A model generated the notes under the pieces. The model saw nothing but the letters and a program-made list of their open reading frames with translations, was not told the DNA's origin and ran no database searches. Both the position numbers and the translations under genes were made by a program. Positions 7,630-15,903 of a DNA stretch of 18,983 nt are shown here, piece by piece. Positions within the stretch are counted from its first letter, which is position 1. Every line of letters begins with the position of its first letter. The stretch is from Deltaproteobacteria bacterium (GTDB lineage: Bacteria > Desulfobacterota > JAENJC01): assembly GCA_016844545.1 (NCBI GenBank), contig JAENJC010000003.1:1-18983 (forward strand), read 5' to 3'.

Positions 7630-8033
7630 ACGGCTCCGCCTCTATTAAGGCTTTCCGAACCACTATGAAAAACGGTGGCCCTTTTACCTTTTAAAATTCC
7701 TGCATTGGCAAGAATTACAGGAGCGATACATATGGCGCCGTATACCTTTCCCTTTTGTGCCGCCTCTTTGGCAAGCCTTTGTGCCACAGGATCATGGAAA
7801 TACTGCTCAGCGCCGCCGCCACCGATAAAGATCAATGCATCGAGCTTGTCCGTGTCTATCGAATCAATAAGTATATCAGGCGTGACTTTAAGGCCAAGCT
7901 TCCCTGTAGCCTCACCTGTCGTTGTAGAAGCAGTAACAACCTTTATCCCTGCCTTGCTCAGGATATCTTTAGGAACCTGATATTCCTCATCCCTGAAAAT
8001 CTTCTCTGCAATAACCAGGACAACAGTCTTCAT
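7527..8033 (-). CDS. DJ-1/PfpI-family protein
   Basis: A 168-aa single-domain cytosolic protein of the DJ-1/PfpI/ThiJ superfamily. The nucleophile elbow is GAICIAPVILANAG with Cys102, and the conserved acid is in FRDEEY (Glu16 or Glu17). The position after the Cys is Ile rather than the His of PfpI proteases, so peptidase activity is unlikely; a deglycase-, chaperone- or stress-type role is a family-level guess. Other landmarks are ALIFIGGGGAEQYFHD and TGCGPESAKKFGERLLELL. AAAGGAGA lies 8 nt before the ATG and a good promoter sits upstream. It is transcribed toward the radical SAM gene, and the two coding regions overlap tail to tail by 103 bp. Confidence 0.9.
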   Translation of the reverse strand: MKTVVLVIAEKIFRDEEYQVPKDILSKAGIKVVTASTTTGEATGKLGLKVTPDILIDSIDTDKLDALIFIGGGGAEQYFHDPVAQRLAKEAAQKGKVYGAICIAPVILANAGILKGKRATVFHSGSESLNRGGAVYTGADVEVDGKLITGCGPESAKKFGERLLELLK

Positions 8034-8058
8034 GTGGGCATCTCCTTTATTATGCGAT

Positions 8059-8088
8059 ATTATAAGGGAGACAAGACCCCAAAGTCAA
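8059..8088 (-). promoter_or_regulatory. sigma-70-like promoter of the DJ-1/PfpI gene
   Basis: On the minus strand, TTGACT (8088-8083), an 18-bp spacer and a perfect TATAAT (8064-8059) precede the gene by about 25 bp, leaving a short leader with the Shine-Dalgarno. The divergent membrane-fusion gene begins at 8171 with no equally clear promoter. Confidence 0.6.
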
Positions 8089-8170
8089 TTACTTCACATA
8101 GACTTAAGGGTATGAAGTTGTTGTAATCATGCCATTCTTCTGCTATCTTTGCGTTTGTTGGAGGCAGCAG

Positions 8171-9394
8171 GTGACCAAAAAGATTCTTTTGATTATATTA
8201 CCAGTATTTATCATACTCGCCGGGTTCTATTTCCTGTTCAGAGTTAAACCTGTTGACGTGACGGTTTTCAGGGTTAAAAAAGGAGAGGTAGAATCAACGG
8301 TTACAGCCACAACCACCGGGACGGTACAGGCGAGGGCACTGTCAAAGATATCTTCTCAGCATACCGGTAGGATAAAACGGATATTAAAAAGGGACGGTGA
8401 GAGGGTAAAAAAAGGTGAGACCCTGCTTGAGATTGAAAACAACGATGCAAATGCCCAGTTGAGGCTGGCCGAGGCTAACCTTAGGGGCACAAAGACGGAA
8501 TTGAGCCAGCTTCTCCTATCAAGGGATATGGTTGTCTCTCAGGCATCTTCAACGCTGAACCAGGCCAGGGCAAAACTTGACAACGCCGCGGCAAACCTTG
8601 ACAGGGCAAATTCTCTTTATCCCAAAGGGATGATCTCGAAACAGGAGATGGACAGCGCAAAATCTGCCTTCGATGTGGCCCAGGCTGACTATGAATCTGC
8701 TAGGGCAAATGAGCTGCAGGGGAAGATGAAGGATGAAGAGATAAAGACTGCCGGGGCAAGGGTGGAGCAGATGGAGTCGAACCTTCAGCTTGCCGTGGTC
8801 CAGCTTGGCCGCACATATATAACAGCCCCTTATTCTGGGATTATAACGGAACTCTTCGTAGAGGAGGGGGAGCTTCTGAGTCTAAGTACGCCGGTATTGG
8901 AAATGGCTGATGAGTCTACGATGGAGGTTGACGCTGTGATTGACGAGGTGGATGTGGGCAAGCTGCGCATCGGACAGGACGTCAAGCTTACATTCGATGC
9001 CTTCAAGGAAAAGCAGTCACTTGGGAAGATATTGGAGATATCTCCATATATCACAACTACAAAGGAACAAAACAGGACGGTTAACATAAAGGTGGGAATA
9101 ACTACAGGGCGAGATGGGATTATGGTCGGGATGTCTACAGATGTGGAGGTAATCACCGGAAGGGCAAAGGGCGTCCTGTATCTGCCCACAAACGCCATAA
9201 TAGAAAAGGCGGACGGGCAGTTCGTCTTTGCAGCAGAAAAAGGGGTAGCAAAAGAAAAGAAGATAAAGACCGGCCTCTCCAACTGGGACACAAGTGAGGT
9301 CATAGAAGGGCTCAATGAAAGGGACGAGGTCATAACGTCCCTGGAGATAAAGAAATTTATAGACGGAATAAAGGTTAGGGTTAAAAATGATTGA
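8171..9394 (+). CDS. MacA/HlyD-like periplasmic adaptor (membrane fusion protein)
   Basis: A 407-aa adaptor of an ABC-type tripartite exporter. An upstream ATG (8129) gives 14 extra residues but has no ribosome-binding site. GTG 8171 has GGAGG (8160-8164) at 6-nt spacing and begins MTKKILLIILPVFIILAG, a single N-terminal membrane anchor. The two lipoyl half motifs are around KISSQHTGRIKRILKRDGE and TYITAPYSGIITELFVEEGE. Between them lies a long alpha-helical hairpin (about residues 95-230) with Ala/Gln/Leu-rich coiled-coil character. The beta-barrel (VDAVIDEVDVGKLRIGQ) and the membrane-proximal domain follow. The last 8 bp overlap the ATPase gene, so the two are coupled. The substrate is unknown, and no outer-membrane partner or permease lies beside it. 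Confidence 0.88.
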   Translation: MTKKILLIILPVFIILAGFYFLFRVKPVDVTVFRVKKGEVESTVTATTTGTVQARALSKISSQHTGRIKRILKRDGERVKKGETLLEIENNDANAQLRLAEANLRGTKTELSQLLLSRDMVVSQASSTLNQARAKLDNAAANLDRANSLYPKGMISKQEMDSAKSAFDVAQADYESARANELQGKMKDEEIKTAGARVEQMESNLQLAVVQLGRTYITAPYSGIITELFVEEGELLSLSTPVLEMADESTMEVDAVIDEVDVGKLRIGQDVKLTFDAFKEKQSLGKILEISPYITTTKEQNRTVNIKVGITTGRDGIMVGMSTDVEVITGRAKGVLYLPTNAIIEKADGQFVFAAEKGVAKEKKIKTGLSNWDTSEVIEGLNERDEVITSLEIKKFIDGIKVRVKND

Positions 9395-10073
9395 GGTATC
9401 CAACCTCTCGAAATTATACTGGACCGGACATATTGAGGTGAAGGCCCTCCGGGATGTCAGCATAATGATAGGGGATGGAGAATATGTCTCGATAATGGGT
9501 CCATCAGGCTCCGGGAAGTCAACCCTGATGAACCTCCTTGGTTGCCTCGATACACCGTCATCCGGTTCCTACAGACTTGATGGACAGGAAGTCAGCGCCT
9601 TAAATGATGACGGCCTGGCAAGGATCAGAAACCTAAAGATTGGGTTTGTGTTCCAGACCTTCAACCTCCTTCCGCGCCTTACATCCATCGCCAATGTGGA
9701 ACTTCCGATGATATATTCCGGCTTAAGCCGAAAGGACAGGAGGGAAAAGGCGATAGCTGCGCTGGAAAAGGTCGGCCTTGCGGATAGGATGCATCACAGG
9801 CCAAACGAACTCTCAGGTGGACAAACCCAGAGGGTCGCCGTAGCAAGGGCGCTTGTAAATAATCCATCAATAATCCTTGCGGATGAGCCAACAGGGAATC
9901 TTGACAGGGAAACAGGAAGAGACATCATCAATCTATTTCAAAAACTCAATTCAGAGTTCGGAGTTACCCTGATAATAGTGACCCATGATATAGAGGTAGG
10001 AAGGAGCGCAAAAAGGCTTATTCAGCTTGTGGATGGTGTAATTGTGCAGGATGGAAAAATTACAGATAGCTAA
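9387..10073 (+). CDS. MacB/LolD-type ABC transporter ATPase
   Basis: A 228-aa cytoplasmic ATPase of the MacB/LolD/FtsE group, which drives mechanotransmission-type exporters. The Walker A motif is GPSGSGKST, the Q-loop is VFQTFNLLPRLT, the signature is LSGGQTQRVAVARAL, Walker B is IILADEPTGNLD, and the switch His is in IIVTHD. The signature has Thr where most relatives have Gln (LSGGQQQR), a mild variation. The start overlaps the adaptor gene by 8 bp. In most such operons an FtsX/MacB-type permease gene follows, but here the next gene is greA on the other strand, 25 bp after the stop. A permease must be elsewhere or lost. Confidence 0.92.
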   Translation: MIEVSNLSKLYWTGHIEVKALRDVSIMIGDGEYVSIMGPSGSGKSTLMNLLGCLDTPSSGSYRLDGQEVSALNDDGLARIRNLKIGFVFQTFNLLPRLTSIANVELPMIYSGLSRKDRREKAIAALEKVGLADRMHHRPNELSGGQTQRVAVARALVNNPSIILADEPTGNLDRETGRDIINLFQKLNSEFGVTLIIVTHDIEVGRSAKRLIQLVDGVIVQDGKITDS

Positions 10074-10098
10074 AGGCAGTAAACCTTACGTTACAAAT

Positions 10099-10575
10099 TT
10101 ATTCAAAATAGATTTTTAGTATCTCGTACTCTCTAACCCCTGATGGAACATTTACCTTTACAGAATCTCCTACAGGATGGCCGATCAATGCCCTTGCCAC
10201 AGGTGATGTTACAGAGATCTTTCCTGCCTTCAGGTCTGCCTCATCAACCCCTACGATCCTATATTTAACTTCATCTCCAGTATCGATATCTGCCAGCGAA
10301 ACGGTTGCGCCAAATACAACTTTATTGGAAGAAAGGTTTTCGGTCTCTATTACCTGGGCTCTTGCCAGCTTGTCGCCTATTTCGTTTATCCGTCCTTCGA
10401 TAAAAGACTGCTTCTCCTTTGCTGCGTGATATTCAGCATTTTCGGAAAGGTCTCCGTGCGCCCTGGCCTCTGATATAGCCTGTATGACCATAGGCCTCTC
10501 AGTATACTTAAGCTTTTTCAGCTCTGCATGAAGATTCTGGTGACCCTCTTTGGTCATTGGAACACGATCAGTCAT
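10099..10575 (-). CDS. greA: transcription elongation factor GreA
   Basis: A 158-aa GreA, normal length. It binds the secondary channel of RNA polymerase and stimulates transcript cleavage in backtracked complexes. The N-terminal coiled coil has the tip motif ARAHGDLSENAEY, with the acidic D42 and E45 that coordinate the catalytic magnesium. The C-terminal FKBP-like domain ends with SPVARALIGHPVGDSVKV and YEILKI. AAGGAG lies 7 nt before the ATG. It is last in the pyr/car gene run, 96 bp after carB, an arrangement also known in delta-lineage genomes. A hairpin in that gap may reduce or control read-through from carB. Confidence 0.96.
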   Translation of the reverse strand: MTDRVPMTKEGHQNLHAELKKLKYTERPMVIQAISEARAHGDLSENAEYHAAKEKQSFIEGRINEIGDKLARAQVIETENLSSNKVVFGATVSLADIDTGDEVKYRIVGVDEADLKAGKISVTSPVARALIGHPVGDSVKVNVPSGVREYEILKIYFE

Positions 10576-10608
10576 TTCAAAACTCCTTCTTTAAATAATA
10601 CAATGAAA

Positions 10609-10647
10609 ATCCCCCTTCGTCCTTTTTATAAGGAGACTTAGGGGGAT
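10609..10647. repeat. C/G-run palindrome between carB and greA
   Basis: The outer stem is ATCCCCCT/AGGGGGAT (8 bp) and the inner stem CCTT/AAGG. It is a degenerate relative of the hairpins inside carB and pyrB. Read on the minus strand it follows the carB stop and is succeeded by TTTT, so it could act as a weak terminator or attenuator between carB and greA. An A/T-rich run with a 7-bp rhythm (10651-10671) abuts the carB stop. Confidence 0.5.
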
Positions 10648-10671
10648 CACTTATAAACTTAAAATTTAAAA

Positions 10672-13600
10672 CTAAGGCTTATGATACTCTTGAATCGGCT
10701 TTACGTCAAGAGTTTCTCTCTTTAAGGCATCTATGGCCGATACGGCAGCCTTGGCCCCGGCAATGGTTGTATAATAAGCTATATTCTGGGTCAGGGCTGT
10801 CCTCCTGATATCATATGAATCCTTTACGGCCTTGGCGCCAAATGAGGTGTTTATCACCATCTGAATATCTCCGCTCTTCATGGAGTCGACTACATGCGGT
10901 CTCCCCTCTGCAACCTTCAATACAGGCTGATTCGGAATGCCATAATCATTCAGGAAATTCGATGTCCCCTTTGTAGCAACTATTATGAATCCCATCTCAA
11001 GTAGTTTCTTTGAAAGTTCAATTATATAGCGTTTATCGCTGTCTTTTATGCTTATGAATACCTTTCCTTCGAGAGGCAGTTTTACTCCGGCGGCCATCTG
11101 GGCCTTTCCAAAGGCCTTCCCGAAATCGGAGTCTATACCCATAACCTCGCCGGTAGACTTCATCTCCGGTCCAAGGATTGTATCTACTCCTGGGAATTTT
11201 ATGAACGGAAAGACTGCCTCCTTGACAGAAAAGTGAATAGGGACAATCTCCTTTGTGAAACCAAGTTTTTTTAGAGTCTGTTTTTTCCCCTCGTCTTTTT
11301 CTATTTCTGCGGCCATAATCCTCGCTGCAAGCTTTGCTAGAGGAACCCCTATCGCCTTTGAGACAAAGGGAACCGTCCTGGAGCCCCTGGGATTTACCTC
11401 TAAGACATAAACAGTCCTGTCTTTTATGGCAAACTGGATATTCATAAGGCCTATTACCTTCAACTCCCTTGCAAGCGCCTTTGTTTGTCCGGCTATCTCT
11501 TCGATAAGCAATTTATCTAGGGAGTATGGGGGAAGAGAGCAGGCAGAGTCGCCGGAATGGATTCCAGCCTCCTCTATATGTTCCATTATCCCGCCAACCA
11601 CTATGGTCTCGCCGTCCGATATGCAGTCAACATCCACCTCTATGGCATCGTTTAGAAACCTGTCTATAAGTATCGGATGTTCCCCAGACACATTGATAGC
11701 TTTTTGCATATATGACATAAGTGCTTCTGAGTCATATACAATCTCCATGGCTCGGCCACCCAGAACGTATGACGGGCGCACCATCACCGGATATCCAATC
11801 CTTTCCGCGACAAGCTGTGCCTCCTCAGGAGACCGGACTATGCCGTTCTCGGCCTGTTTCAACCCAAGCTTGTTCAAAAGCTCGGCAAACCTCTCTCTGT
11901 CCTCGGCCCTGTCTATGCTTTCCGGGGATGTCCCTATGATCTTTACTCCAGCCTTTTCAAGTGAAACAGCTAATTTCAGCGGCGTCTGCCCTCCGAACTG
12001 GACTATGACCCCGTCAGGCCTCTCCTTCTCAACTATGTTCATTACATCTTCAAAAGTTAGAGGTTCAAAATAGAGCCTGTCTGAGGTGTCGTAATCTGTT
12101 GAAACGGTCTCAGGATTGCAGTTGACCATTATCGTCTCAAACCCGTCCTCTTTTAATGCAAATGATGCATGGACGCAGCAGTAGTCAAACTCTATCCCCT
12201 GCCCTATCCTGTTAGGCCCGCCGCCAAGGATCATTATCTTTTTGCGATTTGTGGGGTTGGCTTCACATTCTGAAACTCCCCCCAACCCCCTCTTTGGCAA
12301 AGAGGGGGTGCTGAAGGCGGGGGCATTATCCGCAATCTGATAAAACGGTCTTTCATAAGTAGAATAGAGATACGGCGTATGAGCCTCAAACTCCGCTGCG
12401 CATGTATCGACGCGCTTGAATACCGGCTCTATGCCGGATTCTTTCCTTAACTTCCTGATCCCAGCCTCATCTTTATTTAGCAGGACTGCAAGCCTCTTAT
12501 CGGAGAAACCCAGTTCCTTTGCCTTTCGTAACAGGTCTAACTGCTGACTGCCGACTGTCGACTGCTGGATTTCATCCTCAAACTCAATAATCTCATGTAT
12601 CTGGCTCAGGAACCAGCGGTCAAACTTTGTGATCTCAAATATCTCATCTATACTAAAACCAGCCCTGAAGGCATCACCGACATACCAGAGCCTCTCCCAG
12701 TTGGGAATCCTCAGTTTTTCCGTGATTACTTCTTTCTCTTTATCTGACCACTGACCACTGGGCACTGACCACTTTGACTCGAACCCATAAGTGCCTATCT
12801 CTAATGACCTGATCGCTTTTTGCAGCGATTCCTTGAAGGTCCTCCCTATAGACATCACCTCTCCCACAGACTTCATCTGGGTCATAAGGGTTGCATCTGC
12901 TGCCGGAAATTTTTCAAAGGTAAACCTCGGAATCTTTACCACCACATAGTCTATGGTAGGTTCAAAGGAGGCTGGCGTTTCCCTGGTTATATCGTTCCGT
13001 ATCTCATCTAATGTATATCCTACCGCCAATTTTGCAGCTATCTTGGCAATGGGGAATCCGGTGGCCTTTGACGCCAGGGCGGAAGACCTGGAGACTCTTG
13101 GGTTCATTTCAATGACCACCAGCCGCCCATCTTTTGGGTTTACACCGAACTGGATATTGGAGCCGCCTGTATCAACCCCTATCTCCCGGATGACCTTTAT
13201 GGAAGCGTCCCTCATGATCTGGTATTCCTTGTCTGTCAAGGTCTGGGCAGGGGCTACGGTTATGGAATCACCTGTGTGGACACCCATTGGGTCAAAGTTC
13301 TCTATGGAACAGATGATGACCACGTTGTCCCTGGTGTCCCTCATCAGCTCCAGCTCATACTCCTTCCAACCAATGATTGATTCATCTATGAGGACTTCAC
13401 CAACTGGAGAGGCTTCGAGAGCATACCTTATCATTCCTTCAAATTCTTCACGGTTGTATGCAATGTTGGCCCCTGTGCCTCCGAGGGTAAATGAAGCCCT
13501 TATTATGGCAGGGAAACCTATGTGCTCAATGGCATGCATCGCCTCGGCAAATGAGTGGACATATGCGCTCTTCGGCATCTCAAGCCCTATCCTCTGCATC

Positions 13601-14019
13601 GCCTCTTTAAATAGCTCCCTGTCCTCAGCCTTGTTTATGGCCTGAAGATTTGCACCGATCAGCTTTACTCCATATCTGTCAAGAACGCCGCTTTCAGCAA
13701 GAGACTTGGCAGTATTTAAGGCCGTCTGACCACCCATGGTTGGGAGCAGGGCATCTGGCCTCTCCTTTGCTATGATCTTTTCTACGACCTCCGGGTTTAT
13801 AGGCTCTATATAAGTCCTGTCTGCAAAGTCCGGGTCAGTCATGATGGTGGCAGGGTTTGAGTTTATCAGAATAACTGTATACCCCTCCTCCTTCAGAGCC
13901 TTGCAGGCCTGAGTCCCGGAATAATCAAATTCGCACCCCTGACCGATTACAATCGGACCGGCCCCGATTATTAATATCTTATTTATGTCTGTTCTTTTAG
14001 GCAATGAATCTCTCCTCAA
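10672..14019 (-). CDS. carB: carbamoyl-phosphate synthase large subunit
   Basis: A 1115-aa synthetase subunit that makes carbamoyl phosphate from ammonia (delivered by CarA), bicarbonate and two ATP, for pyrimidines and arginine. Two homologous ATP-grasp halves are visible: the first starts IIGAGPIVIGQGCEFDYSG and the second ILGGGPNRIGQGIEFDYCC (about residue 595). The C-terminal MGS-like allosteric domain begins around VFISIKDSDKRY. E. coli CarB has 1073 residues; the extra length is explained by three inserts in the central third. These are a 7-bp repeat tract at about residues 417-426, another at about 485-494, and a hairpin-bearing insert of about 27 residues (about 558-584) between STYE and ECEAN. 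All keep the frame and fall in loops or the linker between halves. The core motifs are intact, so the enzyme is probably active. Confidence 0.97.
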   Translation of the reverse strand: MRRDSLPKRTDINKILIIGAGPIVIGQGCEFDYSGTQACKALKEEGYTVILINSNPATIMTDPDFADRTYIEPINPEVVEKIIAKERPDALLPTMGGQTALNTAKSLAESGVLDRYGVKLIGANLQAINKAEDRELFKEAMQRIGLEMPKSAYVHSFAEAMHAIEHIGFPAIIRASFTLGGTGANIAYNREEFEGMIRYALEASPVGEVLIDESIIGWKEYELELMRDTRDNVVIICSIENFDPMGVHTGDSITVAPAQTLTDKEYQIMRDASIKVIREIGVDTGGSNIQFGVNPKDGRLVVIEMNPRVSRSSALASKATGFPIAKIAAKLAVGYTLDEIRNDITRETPASFEPTIDYVVVKIPRFTFEKFPAADATLMTQMKSVGEVMSIGRTFKESLQKAIRSLEIGTYGFESKWSVPSGQWSDKEKEVITEKLRIPNWERLWYVGDAFRAGFSIDEIFEITKFDRWFLSQIHEIIEFEDEIQQSTVGSQQLDLLRKAKELGFSDKRLAVLLNKDEAGIRKLRKESGIEPVFKRVDTCAAEFEAHTPYLYSTYERPFYQIADNAPAFSTPSLPKRGLGGVSECEANPTNRKKIMILGGGPNRIGQGIEFDYCCVHASFALKEDGFETIMVNCNPETVSTDYDTSDRLYFEPLTFEDVMNIVEKERPDGVIVQFGGQTPLKLAVSLEKAGVKIIGTSPESIDRAEDRERFAELLNKLGLKQAENGIVRSPEEAQLVAERIGYPVMVRPSYVLGGRAMEIVYDSEALMSYMQKAINVSGEHPILIDRFLNDAIEVDVDCISDGETIVVGGIMEHIEEAGIHSGDSACSLPPYSLDKLLIEEIAGQTKALARELKVIGLMNIQFAIKDRTVYVLEVNPRGSRTVPFVSKAIGVPLAKLAARIMAAEIEKDEGKKQTLKKLGFTKEIVPIHFSVKEAVFPFIKFPGVDTILGPEMKSTGEVMGIDSDFGKAFGKAQMAAGVKLPLEGKVFISIKDSDKRYIIELSKKLLEMGFIIVATKGTSNFLNDYGIPNQPVLKVAEGRPHVVDSMKSGDIQMVINTSFGAKAVKDSYDIRRTALTQNIAYYTTIAGAKAAVSAIDALKRETLDVKPIQEYHKP
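12285..12309. repeat. C/G-run palindrome inserted in carB
   Basis: A perfect 12-bp stem with a one-base loop: ACCCCCTCTTTG, G, CAAAGAGGGGGT. Flanking C and G runs (12278-12283 and 12318-12323) may add an outer stem. It encodes TPSLPKRGLGG in the interdomain linker of CarB and belongs to the same family as the pyrB hairpin. Confidence 0.75.
12540..12567. repeat. four-unit 7-bp tandem repeat in carB
   Basis: ACTGCTG, ACTGCCG, ACTGTCG, ACTGCTG in direct succession (28 bp). On the coding strand it gives QQSTVGSQQL, which has no counterpart in E. coli CarB and lies in a loop of the central domain. Confidence 0.75.
12744..12771. repeat. four-unit 7-bp tandem repeat in carB
   Basis: CTGACCA, CTGACCA, CTGGGCA, CTGACCA (28 bp). 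It encodes WSVPSGQWS at the entry to the central domain of CarB, shortly before the conserved IWY/LWYVGDAFRAG region. Confidence 0.75.
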
Positions 14020-14025
14020 TAAAAA

Positions 14026-14682
14026 CTATAGCCACAAATTCCACCAGTGTACATTTCCATATTCCTCGAACTTGTATATATCTCTGACCTTTATATTCCT
14101 GTATGTCTCCCATTTGAGGTTCATGTAGGCAAGCCTGTGTATTAAAGGTAGGATGTCGGTTTCCTCCGCCTTCCTGACCATTTTAAAAAGATGTTTGATT
14201 ATTCTCCTACTCTCTATTGGGTGAAAACAAAGGGCCGGGGATAGATATAATCTACCCCTGTAAGGCAAAATCCTTCCCTCAAAGACAACTCCCCTATAAA
14301 ACCCTGTTGAACCATCCTCTGTATTAAGGGAGTAATCGAGCCTTGTAAAGAGATCCATTACCGTTATTGCACTTGAAGCAATCTTCTTAACAATGAATAT
14401 GCTGTGGATGTTGTTCAGAAACTCCTGATAAATCTCTCTTTCAATTTCAAATTCTTCTGATCCTTCAGCCAAATAGGCCTCCAGCGGTGTTACGCCATTT
14501 ACCTTTTTATCGAAGAGATACCAGTCAAAAAAAGCGACCATCCTGCTCTCAAAGGAAGGCTCATCTCCATGCATCTTTCCGGTAGCCTTCCAGAACTCTA
14601 TCTTTGCATGCATGATCTCAGTAGCGTTATCTTCCGTTGCCAGCATCTCTATAAGTCTGTCGTAATATTCCCTAAAAACCAT
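14026..14682 (-). CDS. unrecognised protein between carA and carB
   Basis: A 218-aa protein that I do not assign to a named family. It is soluble-looking, with no signal or membrane segment, and rich in charged and aromatic residues. Visible landmarks are FWKATGKMHGDEPSFESRM, FFDWYLFDKKVNGVTPLEAYL, a FYRGVVFEGRI/YRGRLYLSPALCFHP segment, and a C-terminal WWNLWL. I have the impression of similar uncharacterised proteins (the FEsRM...WYLFD stretch) in delta-lineage genomes, but that is memory, not a search. It ends 6 bp before the carB start and uses a GAAGGG-like site at its own start, so it is expressed with the carbamoyl-phosphate synthase genes. A role linked to the enzyme is possible but unsupported. 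Confidence 0.8.
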   Translation of the reverse strand: MVFREYYDRLIEMLATEDNATEIMHAKIEFWKATGKMHGDEPSFESRMVAFFDWYLFDKKVNGVTPLEAYLAEGSEEFEIEREIYQEFLNNIHSIFIVKKIASSAITVMDLFTRLDYSLNTEDGSTGFYRGVVFEGRILPYRGRLYLSPALCFHPIESRRIIKHLFKMVRKAEETDILPLIHRLAYMNLKWETYRNIKVRDIYKFEEYGNVHWWNLWL

Positions 14683-14709
14683 TACCCTTCATCCTCATCG
14701 GGGACCCGT

Positions 14710-14724
14710 ACGTCGCTTTGCTCC
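14710..14724. repeat. 15-bp motif in GC-rich carA/14682 spacer, repeated before pyrB
   Basis: ACGTCGCTTTGCTCC here and ACGTCGCTTCGCTCC at 18960-18974 match at 14 of 15 positions. Both lie just upstream of a minus-strand gene, one in the GC-rich 93-bp spacer after carA and one in the pyrB leader. In the first copy CATCGG and CCGATG flank the motif and could form a stem. It is probably a dispersed short repeat. Confidence 0.45.
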
Positions 14725-14775
14725 TCCGATGCCCCCGCACCCCACGCCCAGCCCGGAGTAAATCCGCTACTGGCC

Positions 14776-15903
14776 TTATCCACCCATTAACTCATAAAAT
14801 CTCTTAAATAAATACCTGGAATCATGGGGCCCTGGGGAGGCCTCTGGATGGTATTGAACTGAGAAGAAATTGTATCTGTCGCTTGATATTCCTTCAACAG
14901 TTTTATCGTTCAGATTTATGTGGGTTACCTCAGCAAGCCCCTTGAGAGAATCAATATCAACGACAAATCCGTGGTTCTGGGCTGTTATCTCCACCTTGTC
15001 AGTAGAAAGGTCCATTACGGGATGGTTCCCGCCCCTGTGTCCGAACTTCAGTTTGTAAGTCTTCCCGCCAAGTGCCAGTCCAAGAAGCTGGTGACCCAGA
15101 CATATGCCGAAGATAGGCTTTTTCCCAAGCAACTGCCTGATGTTATCTACGGCATAACTTACAGCTGCCGGATCCCCTGGGCCGTTGGAAAGGAATATCC
15201 CGTCAGGGTTCAGGGAAAGGACAAACTCAGGTGAAGTACCAGCTGGGACAACTGTGACATCGCACCCGTTTGATGAAAGGAGTCTCAGGATGTTATGCTT
15301 TATTCCAAAGTCATAAGCTACTACCTTGTATTTAGGCCTCTGATAACTATTCCCAAGCCGATACCCTTCGTCAAGGCTCCAGATACCGTCTGTCCAGTGA
15401 TACCACTCCTTGCATGTCACCATGCTGGCCAGATCCAGACCCTCCATTGATGGTAGTTCTTTCGCCCTCTTTACAAGCCTTTCAGGGTCAATGTCTATTG
15501 TCGAAATTATGCCGTTCTGCGCTCCATACATCCTCAGATGCTTTGTCAGCGCCCTCGTGTCTAACCCTTCAATTCCAACAACATTATGACGTTTCATAAA
15601 GTCATCAAGAGACCACTCAGAACGCCAGTTGCTTGCTATCCTGCTTCCTTCCTTTACGATGAACCCTTCAACCTGGGGCTTTGCAGACTCAAAGTCCTCA
15701 TCATTGGCCCCATAATTCCCGATATGTGGATATGTCATAGTCATGATCTGCCCCTTGTACGACGGATCAGACATGATCTCCTGGTAACCCATCATGGAGG
15801 TGTTAAAGACCACTTCTCCAGTAGCCTCCCCCTCGGCGCCAAAAGACTCCCCTTCAAACACCGTCCCGTCAGCCAAAGCCAATATCGCTTTCTTCTTAGT
15901 CAA
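14776..15903 (-). CDS. carA: carbamoyl-phosphate synthase small (glutaminase) subunit
   Basis: A 375-aa glutaminase subunit that releases ammonia from glutamine for CarB. The N-terminal CPSase domain starts KKKAILALADGTVFEGESFG. The class I glutamine amidotransferase domain has FLSNGPGDP, the nucleophile Cys268 in GICLGHQLLGLALGG, and His352 and Glu354 in QYHPEASPGPHD. These match E. coli C269, H353 and E355. I chose the TTG at 15903: AAGGAG lies 6 nt upstream, the frame then gives the normal length, and it overlaps the upstream stop by 4 bp (TTGA). A longer reading from 15945 adds 14 unconserved residues. Its gene is separated from carB by one unknown gene. Confidence 0.95.
   Translation of the reverse strand: MTKKKAILALADGTVFEGESFGAEGEATGEVVFNTSMMGYQEIMSDPSYKGQIMTMTYPHIGNYGANDEDFESAKPQVEGFIVKEGSRIASNWRSEWSLDDFMKRHNVVGIEGLDTRALTKHLRMYGAQNGIISTIDIDPERLVKRAKELPSMEGLDLASMVTCKEWYHWTDGIWSLDEGYRLGNSYQRPKYKVVAYDFGIKHNILRLLSSNGCDVTVVPAGTSPEFVLSLNPDGIFLSNGPGDPAAVSYAVDNIRQLLGKKPIFGICLGHQLLGLALGGKTYKLKFGHRGGNHPVMDLSTDKVEITAQNHGFVVDIDSLKGLAEVTHINLNDKTVEGISSDRYNFFSVQYHPEASPGPHDSRYLFKRFYELMGG

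Noticed and set aside
8129..8170. ATG 8129 as start of the MacA-like gene
   Set aside because: No ribosome-binding site, and the 14 added residues (Cys/Trp-rich) would precede the membrane anchor; GTG 8171 has GGAGG at the right distance.
10074..10098. Bidirectional terminator between the ATPase gene and greA
   Set aside because: The 25-bp gap has no stem followed by a T run on either strand.
11426..12073. 215-aa plus-strand frame opposite carB, and similar frames opposite carA, pyrC and pyrB
   Set aside because: They mirror strongly conserved enzymes and lack ribosome-binding sites or recognisable domains.
12540..12771. CRISPR-like array in carB
   Set aside because: The repeats are 7 bp in direct contact with no spacers and are translated in frame.
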